Notes under the pieces: generated by a model
The model's input: the letters and a program-made list of their open reading frames with translations, nothing else
What the model was told of the DNA's origin: nothing
The model's database searches: none
Program-made: the position numbers and the translations under genes
In this document: in pieces, positions 1 to 8,020 of the stretch
Numbering within the stretch: position 1 is the first letter of the stretch
Layout: every line of letters starts with the position of its first letter
Assembly: GCF_000317575.1 (NCBI RefSeq)
Contig: NC_019748.1
Span: forward strand, 2,363,199-2,427,198
Source of the DNA: Stanieria cyanosphaera PCC 7437
GTDB taxonomy: Bacteria > Cyanobacteriota > Cyanobacteriia > Cyanobacteriales > Xenococcaceae
Length of the DNA: 64,000 nt
Direction of reading: 5' to 3'

Positions 1-935
1 GCTAGTTGTTGTTTATTTTTAGAAATTCTAGGCGGGATTTCTGTATAAGGAGGACTAACTATAAATGGAGGAGGAAGAGTAATCACATTTTCTTCTCTTT
101 CTAATTCTGTTAAAATTTCTACCGCCGACTGATAGCGATCGCGATAATTTGGTTCAAGCATCTTTCGCAGAATTGTAGTTAATCTGGTACTAAAATCAAG
201 TCCAGCTAAATCTATTTTTTCTACTTGAGATAAAGGATTGGCAGAAATTAAATTAGAATTCGGTAAAGAACCAATAAAAGCGAAAATTGCAGTTTTACCT
301 AAAGCATAAATATCGCTATTATAATGAGGATTTCCTTCCATTTGTTCTGGAGGAGTATAACCTAAAGTTCCCAAAACAACAGTAGGCGGATCTGCTGGCG
401 AATTATTAATTGGTAAAGTTAAGTTTTTGATTAAACCAAAATCAATTAAAACAATTGAACCGTCAGAACGACGGATTAAATTAGAAGGTCGAATATCTCG
501 ATGAATTACTCCTTGTTGATGCACAAAATCAAGAATTTTTAAAACATTTTTTAAAAGCTCAATAACTTCAGCTTCATTCAAAGTATGTTCTTGAACTTCT
601 GCCTCTAAATTTTGACCTTCAATAAACTCTTCAACAAAATAAAATTGTTTTTCTTGTTCAAAATAATCGAATAATTGAGGAATATAAGGATGTTTTCCTA
701 ATCTTTTTAACGTAATAGCTTCCGTAATAAATAATTTCTCTAAATTATGCCATAATTGAGGTTCTGATTTTAAAGAAAAACTACTAATTTGAGGTTGTAG
801 TTGTTTAATAACACATTGCTGATGCTCCGATTTACTTCTATCTTCAGCTAGATAAGTAATACTCGCATTACTTTTACCTAATTCTCTGACAATAAAATAA
901 CGCCCCCGTAATATTTTGCCAACAATGGACTTCAT
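1..935 (-). CDS. Serine/threonine protein kinase, partial (3' end outside window)
   Basis: Reading leftwards from an ATG at 935 the frame stays open to the window edge, giving about 311 residues of a Hanks-type kinase domain. Visible landmarks are the ATP lysine in CVIKQL, the catalytic loop HRDIRPSN, the metal motif IDFG and the activation segment GTLGYTPPEQM. Two features are unusual. The glycine loop is degenerate (LGKSNASITYLAED instead of GxGxxG), and the lysine of HRDxKPxN is arginine. The carboxyl end, which in such cyanobacterial proteins often carries a membrane or repeat region, lies outside the window, so its target cannot be guessed. A fragment of a similar kinase lies at 35602-35754. 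Assignment to the kinase fold is secure; activity is less certain because of the altered loops. Confidence 0.9.
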   Translation of the reverse strand, partial: MKSIVGKILRGRYFIVRELGKSNASITYLAEDRSKSEHQQCVIKQLQPQISSFSLKSEPQLWHNLEKLFITEAITLKRLGKHPYIPQLFDYFEQEKQFYFVEEFIEGQNLEAEVQEHTLNEAEVIELLKNVLKILDFVHQQGVIHRDIRPSNLIRRSDGSIVLIDFGLIKNLTLPINNSPADPPTVVLGTLGYTPPEQMEGNPHYNSDIYALGKTAIFAFIGSLPNSNLISANPLSQVEKIDLAGLDFSTRLTTILRKMLEPNYRDRYQSAVEILTELEREENVITLPPPFIVSPPYTEIPPRISKNKQQL

Positions 936-1180
936 AAAAAACTCTCGAATAAGAAATAAAATATAGTAGTTTACTTGAGCAAAGGAAAAATAGTATTTAT
1001 TTACCTTTAAATATAGTAAGCTAACCTCAAAATTTTAGTCATAAATAACAAGATTACAAAGTTGAAGACCGTTTTATTAGTTTTTATTTTGGTCTTCAAC
1101 ACTATGCTAAAACAAATTAAACTTAATTGTTGCGATATCATAAGTGCAAATCGCGCAAGATACTAACGAATGATTTATGA

Positions 1181-1732
1181 TTAATTAACAGCAATTAAGC
1201 GGTCTAAATTAGCTAAAACTTCTTGACTGTGAATACTAGGTCGAACACCTAAAAATATCTCTCGCAAAATTCCTTGGGGATCGATTAAATAAGTATGACG
1301 CAAAGACATTGAACCTAACCAAGAACCATAAGCTTTACTAACACTACCATCTGTATCTGCTAACAAAGGAAATTTTAATCCTTCAGAATCACAAAACTCA
1401 GTATGAGAAGCAACGTCATCAGTACTAATACCAATAATTTGAGCATTTCTTGCTTGATACTTGGCTAGATCTTGTTGAAAACGACGAGCTTCTAAAGTAC
1501 AACCAGGAGTAAAATCTTTGGGATAAAAATACAAAACTACCCACTTACCTTGATAGTCAGAAAGGGAAATTTTTCCATCACCTGTATTAGTTGGAAGAGT
1601 AAATTCTGGTGCTGGTAGATTTAAAGCAGGTTGTTGTCCTCCTAGTGCTTGGGCCGAAGCTAAAAAATTAAAAGAAATTAGAACAATTAGGCAACTTGCT
1701 AATAAAATCTTTTTCCAAAAATTAAGATGCAT
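1181..1732 (-). CDS. Exported peroxiredoxin, BCP/PrxQ family
   Basis: A 183-residue thiol peroxidase of the AhpC/TSA superfamily, expected to reduce hydroperoxides. Residues 1-29 form a signal peptide (Lys-Lys, hydrophobic stretch, ASAQA), so it should act in the thylakoid lumen or periplasm. The thioredoxin fold follows: VVLYFYPKDFTPGCTLEA with peroxidatic Cys at about 78, then IGISTDD. Classical PrxQ has a resolving Cys five residues after the first (CxxxxC); here that place is Arg. A Cys at about 114 (TEFCDSEG) could resolve instead, or the enzyme may be 1-Cys. It starts at an ATG and is transcribed away from sat, with 151 bp between them that must hold both promoters. Family assignment is firm; electron donor unknown. 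Confidence 0.9.
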   Translation of the reverse strand: MHLNFWKKILLASCLIVLISFNFLASAQALGGQQPALNLPAPEFTLPTNTGDGKISLSDYQGKWVVLYFYPKDFTPGCTLEARRFQQDLAKYQARNAQIIGISTDDVASHTEFCDSEGLKFPLLADTDGSVSKAYGSWLGSMSLRHTYLIDPQGILREIFLGVRPSIHSQEVLANLDRLIAVN

Positions 1733-1883
1733 AGTGACACAAAATATGTTTTACTTAACATAAGTTAACAAGTTTTAGGATAAAAAATTACGAAAAATTA
1801 TTTTGGTAATTGATTGCTAAAGTAACATCGTAATTTTCAAGAGTTTGTTAGAATCGTTGCTCGCAGGCAGCTAATAATATAAT

Positions 1884-3062
1884 ATGAATATGAGTTTGAA
1901 TACAGATACAATAGCCCCCCACGGTGGTCATCTAATCAATCGTATTGCCACAGCAAAAGAAAAAGAAGAATTTTTAGCTCAAGCTAATTTTTTACCCAGA
2001 TTACAATTAGACGAGCGAGCTACCTCAGATTTAATCATGATTGCCATTGGTGGTTTTAGCCCTCTCAAAGGTTTCATGACACAAGCAGACTATGAAAGTG
2101 TAGTTGATGATATGCGTCTGGCTAATGGACTACCTTGGTCAGTTCCTATAACTTTATCTGTAAGTGAAGAAGTAGCAGCACCTTTGCAAGAAGGAAGTTG
2201 GATTCGTTTAGATGATTCTGACGGAAATTTTATTGGGGTGTTAGAGTTAAACGAAAAATACCGTTACAACAAAGTTCATGAAGCGGTTAACGTTTATCGT
2301 ACCGATGAAGATAAACATCCTGGAGTCAAAGTAGTTTACGAACAAGGTGCAATTAATTTAGCTGGACCAGTGTGGTTACTTGAGCGAGAATCTCATCCTC
2401 TTTTTCCTGCTTATCAAATCGATCCTGCTGCCTCAAGAGCAATGTTTAGGGAGAAAGGATGGAAAACAGTGGTCGGCTTTCAAACCCGTAATCCTATTCA
2501 CCGCGCCCACGAATATATTATCAAATGTGCTTTAGAAATTGTTGATGGTTTATTTTTGCATCCTTTGGTAGGTGCAACCAAAAGCGATGATATTCCTGCT
2601 GATGTGAGGATGCGTTGCTACGAAATCATGCTGGAAAATTATTTTCCTCAAGACAGAGTAATTTTAGCGATTAATCCCTCCGCAATGCGCTATGCTGGGC
2701 CGAGAGAAGCAATTTTTCACGCTTTGATTCGTAAAAATTATGGCTGTACTCATTTTATTGTTGGTCGTGACCATGCCGGAGTAGGCGATTATTATGGCAC
2801 TTACGATGCTCAATACATTTTTGATCAATTCAAACCTGAAGAATTGGGGATTGTTCCGTTAAAATTTGAACACGCTTTTTACTGTACTCGCACAGACCAA
2901 ATGGCGACTTCCAAAACTAGTCCTAGCACTAAAGAAGAGCGAATTCATTTATCGGGTACTAAAGTAAGAGAAATGCTACGTCGAGGAGAATTACCACCTC
3001 CACAGTTTTCTCGTCCTAAAGTAGCTGCTGAGTTAGCTAGAGCAATGCAAATTGAGTCTTAA
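1884..3062 (+). CDS. sat: Sulfate adenylyltransferase (ATP sulfurylase)
   Basis: Catalyses ATP plus sulfate to adenosine 5'-phosphosulfate and pyrophosphate, the first step of sulfate assimilation in the cytoplasm. The 392-residue length matches the single-domain Sat/MET3-type enzyme without an APS kinase domain. The nucleotide-binding [10 protein letters not shown] (residues 200-209, with the HxxH pair) and [17 protein letters not shown] (from about 294) are intact. An in-frame ATG two codons downstream (1890) is an alternative start. No other sulfur-assimilation gene is adjacent. A strong hairpin plus T-run follows at 3088-3132, so it is probably monocistronic. Confidence 0.97.
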   Translation: MNMSLNTDTIAPHGGHLINRIATAKEKEEFLAQANFLPRLQLDERATSDLIMIAIGGFSPLKGFMTQADYESVVDDMRLANGLPWSVPITLSVSEEVAAPLQEGSWIRLDDSDGNFIGVLELNEKYRYNKVHEAVNVYRTDEDKHPGVKVVYEQGAINLAGPVWLLERESHPLFPAYQIDPAASRAMFREKGWKTVVGFQTRNPIHRAHEYIIKCALEIVDGLFLHPLVGATKSDDIPADVRMRCYEIMLENYFPQDRVILAINPSAMRYAGPREAIFHALIRKNYGCTHFIVGRDHAGVGDYYGTYDAQYIFDQFKPEELGIVPLKFEHAFYCTRTDQMATSKTSPSTKEERIHLSGTKVREMLRRGELPPPQFSRPKVAAELARAMQIES

Positions 3063-3087
3063 AAGTTTTATATAAAAATTTTTAATT

Positions 3088-3132
3088 GGTTACGAGTTGA
3101 AAGTTACTTGACTTTTACTTGTAACCTTTTTT
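3088..3132 (+). terminator. Rho-independent terminator after sat
   Basis: Outer arms GGTTACGAGT (3088-3097) and ACTTGTAACC (3117-3126) pair with one G-T wobble. An inner AAAGT/ACTTT stem extends the hairpin, and six T follow at 3127-3132. It starts 25 bases after the sat stop codon. Confidence 0.8.
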
Positions 3133-3193
3133 ACTATTATCCGACAATTAACAGTTATTCCTGGTAGGCTGATAGCTGAGATTCTGAAAGCTT

Positions 3194-5479
3194 ATGGCTG
3201 ATATGAAATTAAATCGGCGAACTTTGTTGCAACAGGCAGGATTAGCTCTGCTAAGTTTGGGAATAGGAGAGACAAGAATTGGTCTTAAAGTCCCTCAAAT
3301 CAAAGCTTATGGGCAGGCTTTAGCACAAACAACTAATCGGAAATTAGCTCTTTTGGTTGGGGTTAATGACTATTCTCAGCATCAGCTTGATGGTTGTGTG
3401 ACTGATGTCGAACTACAACAGGAACTACTGATTAATCGCTTTGGTTTTAATGCCAAAGATATTGTGACTTTAACCAATCAACAAGCTACAAGAGAAAATA
3501 TTGAAACTGCTTTTGTAGAACATCTAAGAGAACAAGCGCAACCAGAAGATGTAGTGGTGTTTCACTTTAGTGGTTATGGTAGTCAAGTCAAAATTCCTTC
3601 TTCTGATATCGCTACTAGTGAAGAAGCAGTAATAAATTATCAGTTAGTTAATAGTTTGTTGCCTATAGATGGGATTTTAGCTACTAAAGGAACACCAGTA
3701 GGGAATGATTTACTTGAAGAAACTTTAATTTGGTTAGCGCGATCGCTCTTGACCGAAAAAGTTACAATGGTATTAGATACTAGCTTTATTAATAGCAAGC
3801 AATCAATGAAAGGCAATTTACGAGTTCGTTCTTTTTTAGAAGTTGCTGAACGTGCTAGTCCTGAAGAAATAGCTTTTCGTGAACAATTACAAATTAAACT
3901 AGCAAGTCTTAAGGGAAAATCAGTTCATCCTGGAATAGTTTTAGCTGCTGCTAGTCAAGATCAAATTGCTGTCGAAAAACGCTGGAATAATTTTAGTGCT
4001 GGTTTATTTACTTATGCCTTGACTCAGTATCTTTGGGAAGTTACCGCACCTAATCGGGTACAAGTAACATTAGAAAGAGTTACCGAAACAGTTAAAAATG
4101 TCATGGGGAATCAACAACAACCCACAATTATTGGTGACTCTCAACCTTTATTTACTTATTATTTGATGCCAACTAGTTTGATAGGGGCAGAAGGAATTAT
4201 TAAAAATATTGGCGATAATGACTCAGTTTCTTTAAAATTGACAGGATTACCTGCTAAAATCATTGATTATTATGGAGTTAGTTCTTGTTTGTTGGTAGTC
4301 AATCCCGATAATTCAACTTCATCGGAAGAATTAACTTTAGTACAAATTCGTTCGCGTGATGGCTTGATGGCAAAAGCCCAAATCCTTCATCAAAAAGATG
4401 TTGTCAATCCAATTAAGGTAGGACAATTAGTTCAAGAATATATTCGGGTAATTCCTCGTAATGTTGGTTTAATAGTCGGTTTAGACCGAAATTTAGAAAG
4501 AATCGAACGAGTTGACGCTACCAGTGCTTTTGCCAACATTGGAGTAGTTGACGGGGCAATTTCAGTAGGAGAACCAAATGTAGATTGTTTGTTTGGTAAA
4601 ATAGAGCGTACCGTTTCTAAAGCAGTTGCTACTCAGTCTGATTCTAACGTAGGAGAGAGTGGCACAAGCACTACCACTTCTTTTGGTTATGGTTTATCTT
4701 CTGTTAGTGGTATCACAATACCCCATACAGTAGGAGTAGCTAATGAAGCAGTCAAATCAGCAATTACGAGATTAACACCTCAGTTTAAAAATTTATTGGC
4801 AGTCAAATGGCTAGAATTAACTTTTAATCAAACTTCTTCGCGTTTACCTGTGGGAATTTTTTTAGAATCAATTGATAAAAATAATAGCTCTTTGATTCTG
4901 CAAAGGTCTACCCGTGCAGCCAAATTACTTAATCAACTTGCTTCTCAAGATTTATCTTTAACCCAAACTGATTTTCCTACGATTAATAGTGGTTCTTCAC
5001 TACGATTACAACTAAATAATTATACCGATCGCACTCTTTATGGTATCGTTTTGGGGATAGATGCTGACCGCAATTTATTTGTACTTTATCCACCTCAATA
5101 CAATAGTAAGGAAGAGCAATTTAAATTACAAGATATTGCGATCGCTCCTGGTCAAAAATTAAACTTACCTGAAACTCAAGACGCTTGGCAATGGAAAATT
5201 GCTGGTTCTTCAGGAATGATCAGTCTGTATGGTATTTTTTCGACGTTACCATTTAAACAAACTTTGGCTGCTATCTCTGCACCACCTAATTTAAAATTTG
5301 AGTCGGAAGCAATTCTTAATCTCGCTAATTCTTTGGAAGTAGCAAAAGCACTGATGCAAGATTTACACTTAGCTAGTCAAGTCGGTACGGAGATTATCGG
5401 TTTTGCTAATGATGTTTATGCTTTAGATGTCAATGTTTGGGCCACTTTAAAAATGAGTTGGGAGTTGGTCAATAATTAA
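3194..5479 (+). CDS. Caspase-fold (pseudo-orthocaspase) protein with Tat-like signal
   Basis: A 761-residue protein. The amino end has a twin-arginine type signal (LNRRTLLQQAG then a hydrophobic stretch), suggesting export. Residues 48-320 are a peptidase C14 p20-like domain: LALLVGVNDY, then VVFHFSGYGSQ, then VTMVLDTSF. In active caspases the second motif is SGHG with the catalytic His and the third ends in Asp-x-Cys. Here the His position is Tyr128 and the Cys position is Ser197, so the dyad is absent. This matches the YS class of bacterial pseudo-orthocaspases described in cyanobacteria. The carboxyl third (LYGIVLGIDADRNLFVLYPP and around it) resembles a DUF4384-type beta domain. It probably binds rather than cleaves its partner, which is not known. 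No toxin or signalling partner is adjacent; downstream gene is convergent. Confidence 0.88.
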   Translation: MADMKLNRRTLLQQAGLALLSLGIGETRIGLKVPQIKAYGQALAQTTNRKLALLVGVNDYSQHQLDGCVTDVELQQELLINRFGFNAKDIVTLTNQQATRENIETAFVEHLREQAQPEDVVVFHFSGYGSQVKIPSSDIATSEEAVINYQLVNSLLPIDGILATKGTPVGNDLLEETLIWLARSLLTEKVTMVLDTSFINSKQSMKGNLRVRSFLEVAERASPEEIAFREQLQIKLASLKGKSVHPGIVLAAASQDQIAVEKRWNNFSAGLFTYALTQYLWEVTAPNRVQVTLERVTETVKNVMGNQQQPTIIGDSQPLFTYYLMPTSLIGAEGIIKNIGDNDSVSLKLTGLPAKIIDYYGVSSCLLVVNPDNSTSSEELTLVQIRSRDGLMAKAQILHQKDVVNPIKVGQLVQEYIRVIPRNVGLIVGLDRNLERIERVDATSAFANIGVVDGAISVGEPNVDCLFGKIERTVSKAVATQSDSNVGESGTSTTTSFGYGLSSVSGITIPHTVGVANEAVKSAITRLTPQFKNLLAVKWLELTFNQTSSRLPVGIFLESIDKNNSSLILQRSTRAAKLLNQLASQDLSLTQTDFPTINSGSSLRLQLNNYTDRTLYGIVLGIDADRNLFVLYPPQYNSKEEQFKLQDIAIAPGQKLNLPETQDAWQWKIAGSSGMISLYGIFSTLPFKQTLAAISAPPNLKFESEAILNLANSLEVAKALMQDLHLASQVGTEIIGFANDVYALDVNVWATLKMSWELVNN

Positions 5480-5503
5480 ATAAATAGGTCAAAGTTAAAA
5501 GTT

Positions 5504-5530
5504 AGAGACGTGTCGGCGACACGTCTGTAC
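5504..5530. repeat. Dispersed GTAGAGACG-type palindrome
   Basis: AGACGTGTCG (5506-5515) and CGACACGTCT (5517-5526) are perfect arms around one base, with TA/TA pairs beyond a mismatch. It lies between two convergent genes and could stop transcription from either side. Related palindromes are at 27341, 31028 and 38941. Confidence 0.75.
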
Positions 5531-5536
5531 TAAAGT

Positions 5537-6286
5537 TCAAAATTTTTTGTTTCTGCCTATTTGTCGATAAAAATTTCGTAGTTTTGTCGGAGAAATACCT
5601 AGATAGTAACCCAAAATAATCAATTGATTGATCGCAGTAGTTTGCCACACTCCTAGTTTTTGCCAACGACGGGGAGAAGTTAACACCGCAGCAGATGCGA
5701 TAACTATTTTGCCATGACTTTTTAATCTTTCGATCAATTCAAAGTCTTCCATGATTGCTAAGTTAGGATAGCCTCCAAGCTTATCAAAAGTAGATTTTTT
5801 GAGGAAAATAGCTTGATCGCCATAGGGAAGAGATAACAAACGCGATCGCAAGTTGACCATTGTTTCAATTAATCTAAAAGATTTTGTTTGACTATCAATA
5901 GCTAATTCAAAAGCACCAGCAATTACTTGAGATGAAGATAGGGTTTCTAAAATTAATGATTGATAATTAGCAGGTAATTGAGTATCTGCATGAAGAAAAA
6001 GCAGAATATCTCCTTTCGCTATTGCTGCACCTGCATTCATTTGGTAAGCTCTTCCAGGTTCAGATGCAATCATTAATTTAAGCTTATTCTCCCCGTCTCC
6101 CCATCTCCCTCTCTCTGCAAAACTAACACCCATTGCCAAAACAAGTTCAACACTTCGATCCTGACTCCCACCATCTACAATAATTACTTCAACGTCTTGA
6201 TTGTCTTTAAGTCGCTCAATAGCTGTTTGAATAATTGCTGCTTCGTTAAAAACTGGGATAATAATGCTGATAATTGGCTGAGTCAT
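5537..6286 (-). CDS. Family 2 glycosyltransferase (TIGR04283-like)
   Basis: A 249-residue GT-A fold transferase. The amino end ISIIIPVFNEAAII followed by VEVIIVDGGSQDRSVEL is the nucleotide-sugar binding start of GT2 enzymes, and ILLFLHADTQLP supplies the DxD-type metal motif. GDQAIFLKKSTFDKLGGYP and IMEDFELIERLKSHGK form the acceptor side. There are no clear membrane segments, so it is soluble or peripheral. Length and motifs fit the TIGR04283 group, whose acceptor is unknown. The ATG is only nine bases from the start of the divergent gene at 6296, so its promoter must lie inside that neighbour. Confidence 0.88.
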   Translation of the reverse strand: MTQPIISIIIPVFNEAAIIQTAIERLKDNQDVEVIIVDGGSQDRSVELVLAMGVSFAERGRWGDGENKLKLMIASEPGRAYQMNAGAAIAKGDILLFLHADTQLPANYQSLILETLSSSQVIAGAFELAIDSQTKSFRLIETMVNLRSRLLSLPYGDQAIFLKKSTFDKLGGYPNLAIMEDFELIERLKSHGKIVIASAAVLTSPRRWQKLGVWQTTAINQLIILGYYLGISPTKLRNFYRQIGRNKKF

Positions 6287-6295
6287 GATAATTTT

Positions 6296-7075
6296 ATGGT
6301 TTTTTTGCTTCGGATCGCTTTATTTTTATTAATTATTTTTTTTAGTTATAGTCAAGTCGCAGTAGCTTCGGTACTAGCAGATCGAATTGAGCAATATCCC
6401 AACTGGAATAGTAAACCACCAGTACAAATTGCTAAGGGAGATTTAGTTTATCCTGAATGGATTAATGGGACTTGGAATGTTACCAGTACTTTAACCGAAC
6501 AAGTTGCACCTCTAGCACCAGATTTAGTTACGCCTGGGTTTGAAACCAATCAAAAGTATTTAAATCAACCAGTCAACTTTCAGGTAAGATTTGGTAAGGA
6601 ATATTTTATTGCAGACAAGAATTTATTATTACCCCAAAGTTTTAATCAAATACCAGTAGTTGCAGATCGCGTTTTTAATAGTCAAAATATTGCTCAAGCT
6701 TATTTGGGGAATGGTAGCGTTTTCAAAGTTAAAGTCGATCCAGAAAATCCCAATCAACAAATTACTTTGCTCAAAGGCGGACGCAAGTTAATTTCAACTG
6801 TAACTGAGCGTGCTAGTGAAATACCAAATGCAGAGCGATTTATTGCTACAGAAGTCACTCAACAATTATTCCGCAGTCCCCAAAGAATTTATTTAAATAA
6901 AGTAGAAACTACTACCTCTTATCAATTAATTCAACCAGATTTAATCAAAGCTGACCAGTTTACCGCAATTTATCTTTCTCCTCAAGACCCTGATTATTTT
7001 AAAGCAATTAATCGTCCTGTGGCTATCTATCGTTATCGTTTAAGTTTACAAAGAAATTCACCACAAATTTCATGA
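6296..7075 (+). CDS. Secreted protein of unknown function (DUF6816-like)
   Basis: I choose ATG 6296 (259 residues). A start 99 bases upstream would run antisense through the neighbour's coding region and would put a hydrophilic tail before the signal sequence. From 6296 the protein begins MVFLLRIALFLLIIFF with a small-residue cleavage region (VAVASVLA), a normal signal peptide. The mature part has conserved-looking blocks (YPEWINGTWNVTST, LVTPGFETNQKYLNQPV, YLSPQDPDYFK) that I associate, without certainty, with DUF6816 proteins of cyanobacteria and plastids. No catalytic motif is evident. A lumenal or periplasmic place is likely. Sharing a nine-base divergent junction with the GT2 gene may couple their expression. 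Confidence 0.75.
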   Translation: MVFLLRIALFLLIIFFSYSQVAVASVLADRIEQYPNWNSKPPVQIAKGDLVYPEWINGTWNVTSTLTEQVAPLAPDLVTPGFETNQKYLNQPVNFQVRFGKEYFIADKNLLLPQSFNQIPVVADRVFNSQNIAQAYLGNGSVFKVKVDPENPNQQITLLKGGRKLISTVTERASEIPNAERFIATEVTQQLFRSPQRIYLNKVETTTSYQLIQPDLIKADQFTAIYLSPQDPDYFKAINRPVAIYRYRLSLQRNSPQIS

Positions 7076-7094
7076 TCAACTTTTAATTTGCTTC

Positions 7095-7184
7095 TTATAC
7101 CAATTTGAAAAAAGGATGCGACACATCCTGTAAGGGCGATTGGCCAATCGCCCCTACAAAAATATTATTTGATTTGGTATTAAA
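7095..7184. repeat. MITE-like palindromic element
   Basis: Outer imperfect inverted ends (TTATACCAATTTGAAA at 7095 and TTTGATTTGGTATTAA at its end) bracket a small GGATG/CATCC hairpin and a 28-base near-perfect palindrome at 7130-7157 centred on GATTGGCCAATC. It has no coding capacity. The layout is that of a miniature inverted-repeat or REP-like element; target duplication was not established. Confidence 0.6.
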
Positions 7185-7319
7185 TACGTCTTTATCCCTA
7201 GAAAATTTTAAAAAGAATCTTTCTCAAGAAGGAGGGGAATCGCTCAATCTCCTGGTTATCGTAAAAGGAATAGTTTAACTTACTGTAATTTATCTAAATT
7301 TGATTTGGAGATCATAGCG

Positions 7320-7874
7320 ATGGCTGATATGACAACCCTAGAAACAAAGCTTGCAGATCTAAAGCTGTTTCAAAACGTTTTAATCGAATGCGCTCAAAAA
7401 CTAATGGCAGCGACAGATGATCAAACGATCCGCGAGCGACTAGAAAAAATGATTACAAGCGATCGCGAAAATCTTGGCTCGATTGAAAAGGCTATTGCTC
7501 AAGTTGGTAGTACCGCTCAACCCCGCGATATCACTCAAAAACACGCTGAAAAAGTCAGTCAAATGATGGATGGCTCTGAGCTTACATTGTATGATAAATT
7601 CTTTCAGTTTGAGTTGCTCAAGCATCAACAGACGATGAATGGATTAGTAATTCATAAAGTTGCTCAGTCTTTAGACGATAAACTACAAGCTGCGGTAGAA
7701 CCTCTTAATAAAGTCAATTTTGAAAATCGCGCTCATCAAGAAGTTCTTAAAGGTGTTCTTTACTTTGTCGGAACGCGAGAAATGGCTGGTAAAGAGCCAG
7801 ATATGGGACTTTGGGCTAGTATTGAACAAGGTATTGCAGCCCTCAAAGGTGTGGTAAGCAGTGTAGCTAGTTAA
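7320..7874 (+). CDS. Conserved helical protein, ferritin/hemerythrin-like (uncertain)
   Basis: A 184-residue, predominantly helical protein without signal or membrane segments. A TTG five codons upstream is in frame, but ATG 7320 is preferred because TTGGAG (7305-7310) sits nine bases before it as a ribosome binding site. The sequence has long amphipathic helices with scattered His and Glu (LKHQQTMNGLVIHKV, QKHAEKV, ENRAHQEVLKG). This resembles cyanobacterial proteins annotated as hemerythrin HHE or ferritin-like, but I cannot identify a complete metal-binding set. A metal or stress-related role is inference. It is transcribed alone and ends facing the lyase gene, with a GC-rich hairpin between. 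Confidence 0.7.
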   Translation: MADMTTLETKLADLKLFQNVLIECAQKLMAATDDQTIRERLEKMITSDRENLGSIEKAIAQVGSTAQPRDITQKHAEKVSQMMDGSELTLYDKFFQFELLKHQQTMNGLVIHKVAQSLDDKLQAAVEPLNKVNFENRAHQEVLKGVLYFVGTREMAGKEPDMGLWASIEQGIAALKGVVSSVAS

Positions 7875-7917
7875 TATCAATTAGTAAAATATTTGCTACC
7901 AATAGATTGTTGTTTAA

Positions 7918-7938
7918 GTAATTACTAATTACTAATTA
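7918..7938. repeat. STRR-type heptanucleotide array
   Basis: Tandem TAATTAC units (GTAATTACTAATTACTAATTA) in the convergent spacer. It is one of several arrays in the window built from near-identical seven-base words. Confidence 0.6.
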
Positions 7939-7968
7939 AATAATCACCGTTTAATACAGCAAAACCAA

Positions 7969-7998
7969 TAGCGCGATCGCATTAGGGCGATCGCGCTA
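7969..7998. terminator. HIP1-containing hairpin, likely bidirectional terminator
   Basis: TAGCGCGATCG (7969-7979) and CGATCGCGCTA (7988-7998) are perfect 11-base arms around an eight-base loop, between two convergent genes. There is no long T-run, so termination is an inference from position and stem strength. Confidence 0.55.
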
Positions 7999-8020
7999 GC
8001 TGCTACTTGTTTGGTAGAAT

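Noticed and set aside
6197-6295. Upstream extension of the secreted protein gene
   Set aside because: It overlaps the opposite-strand GT2 coding region and would place 33 polar residues before a clear signal peptide.
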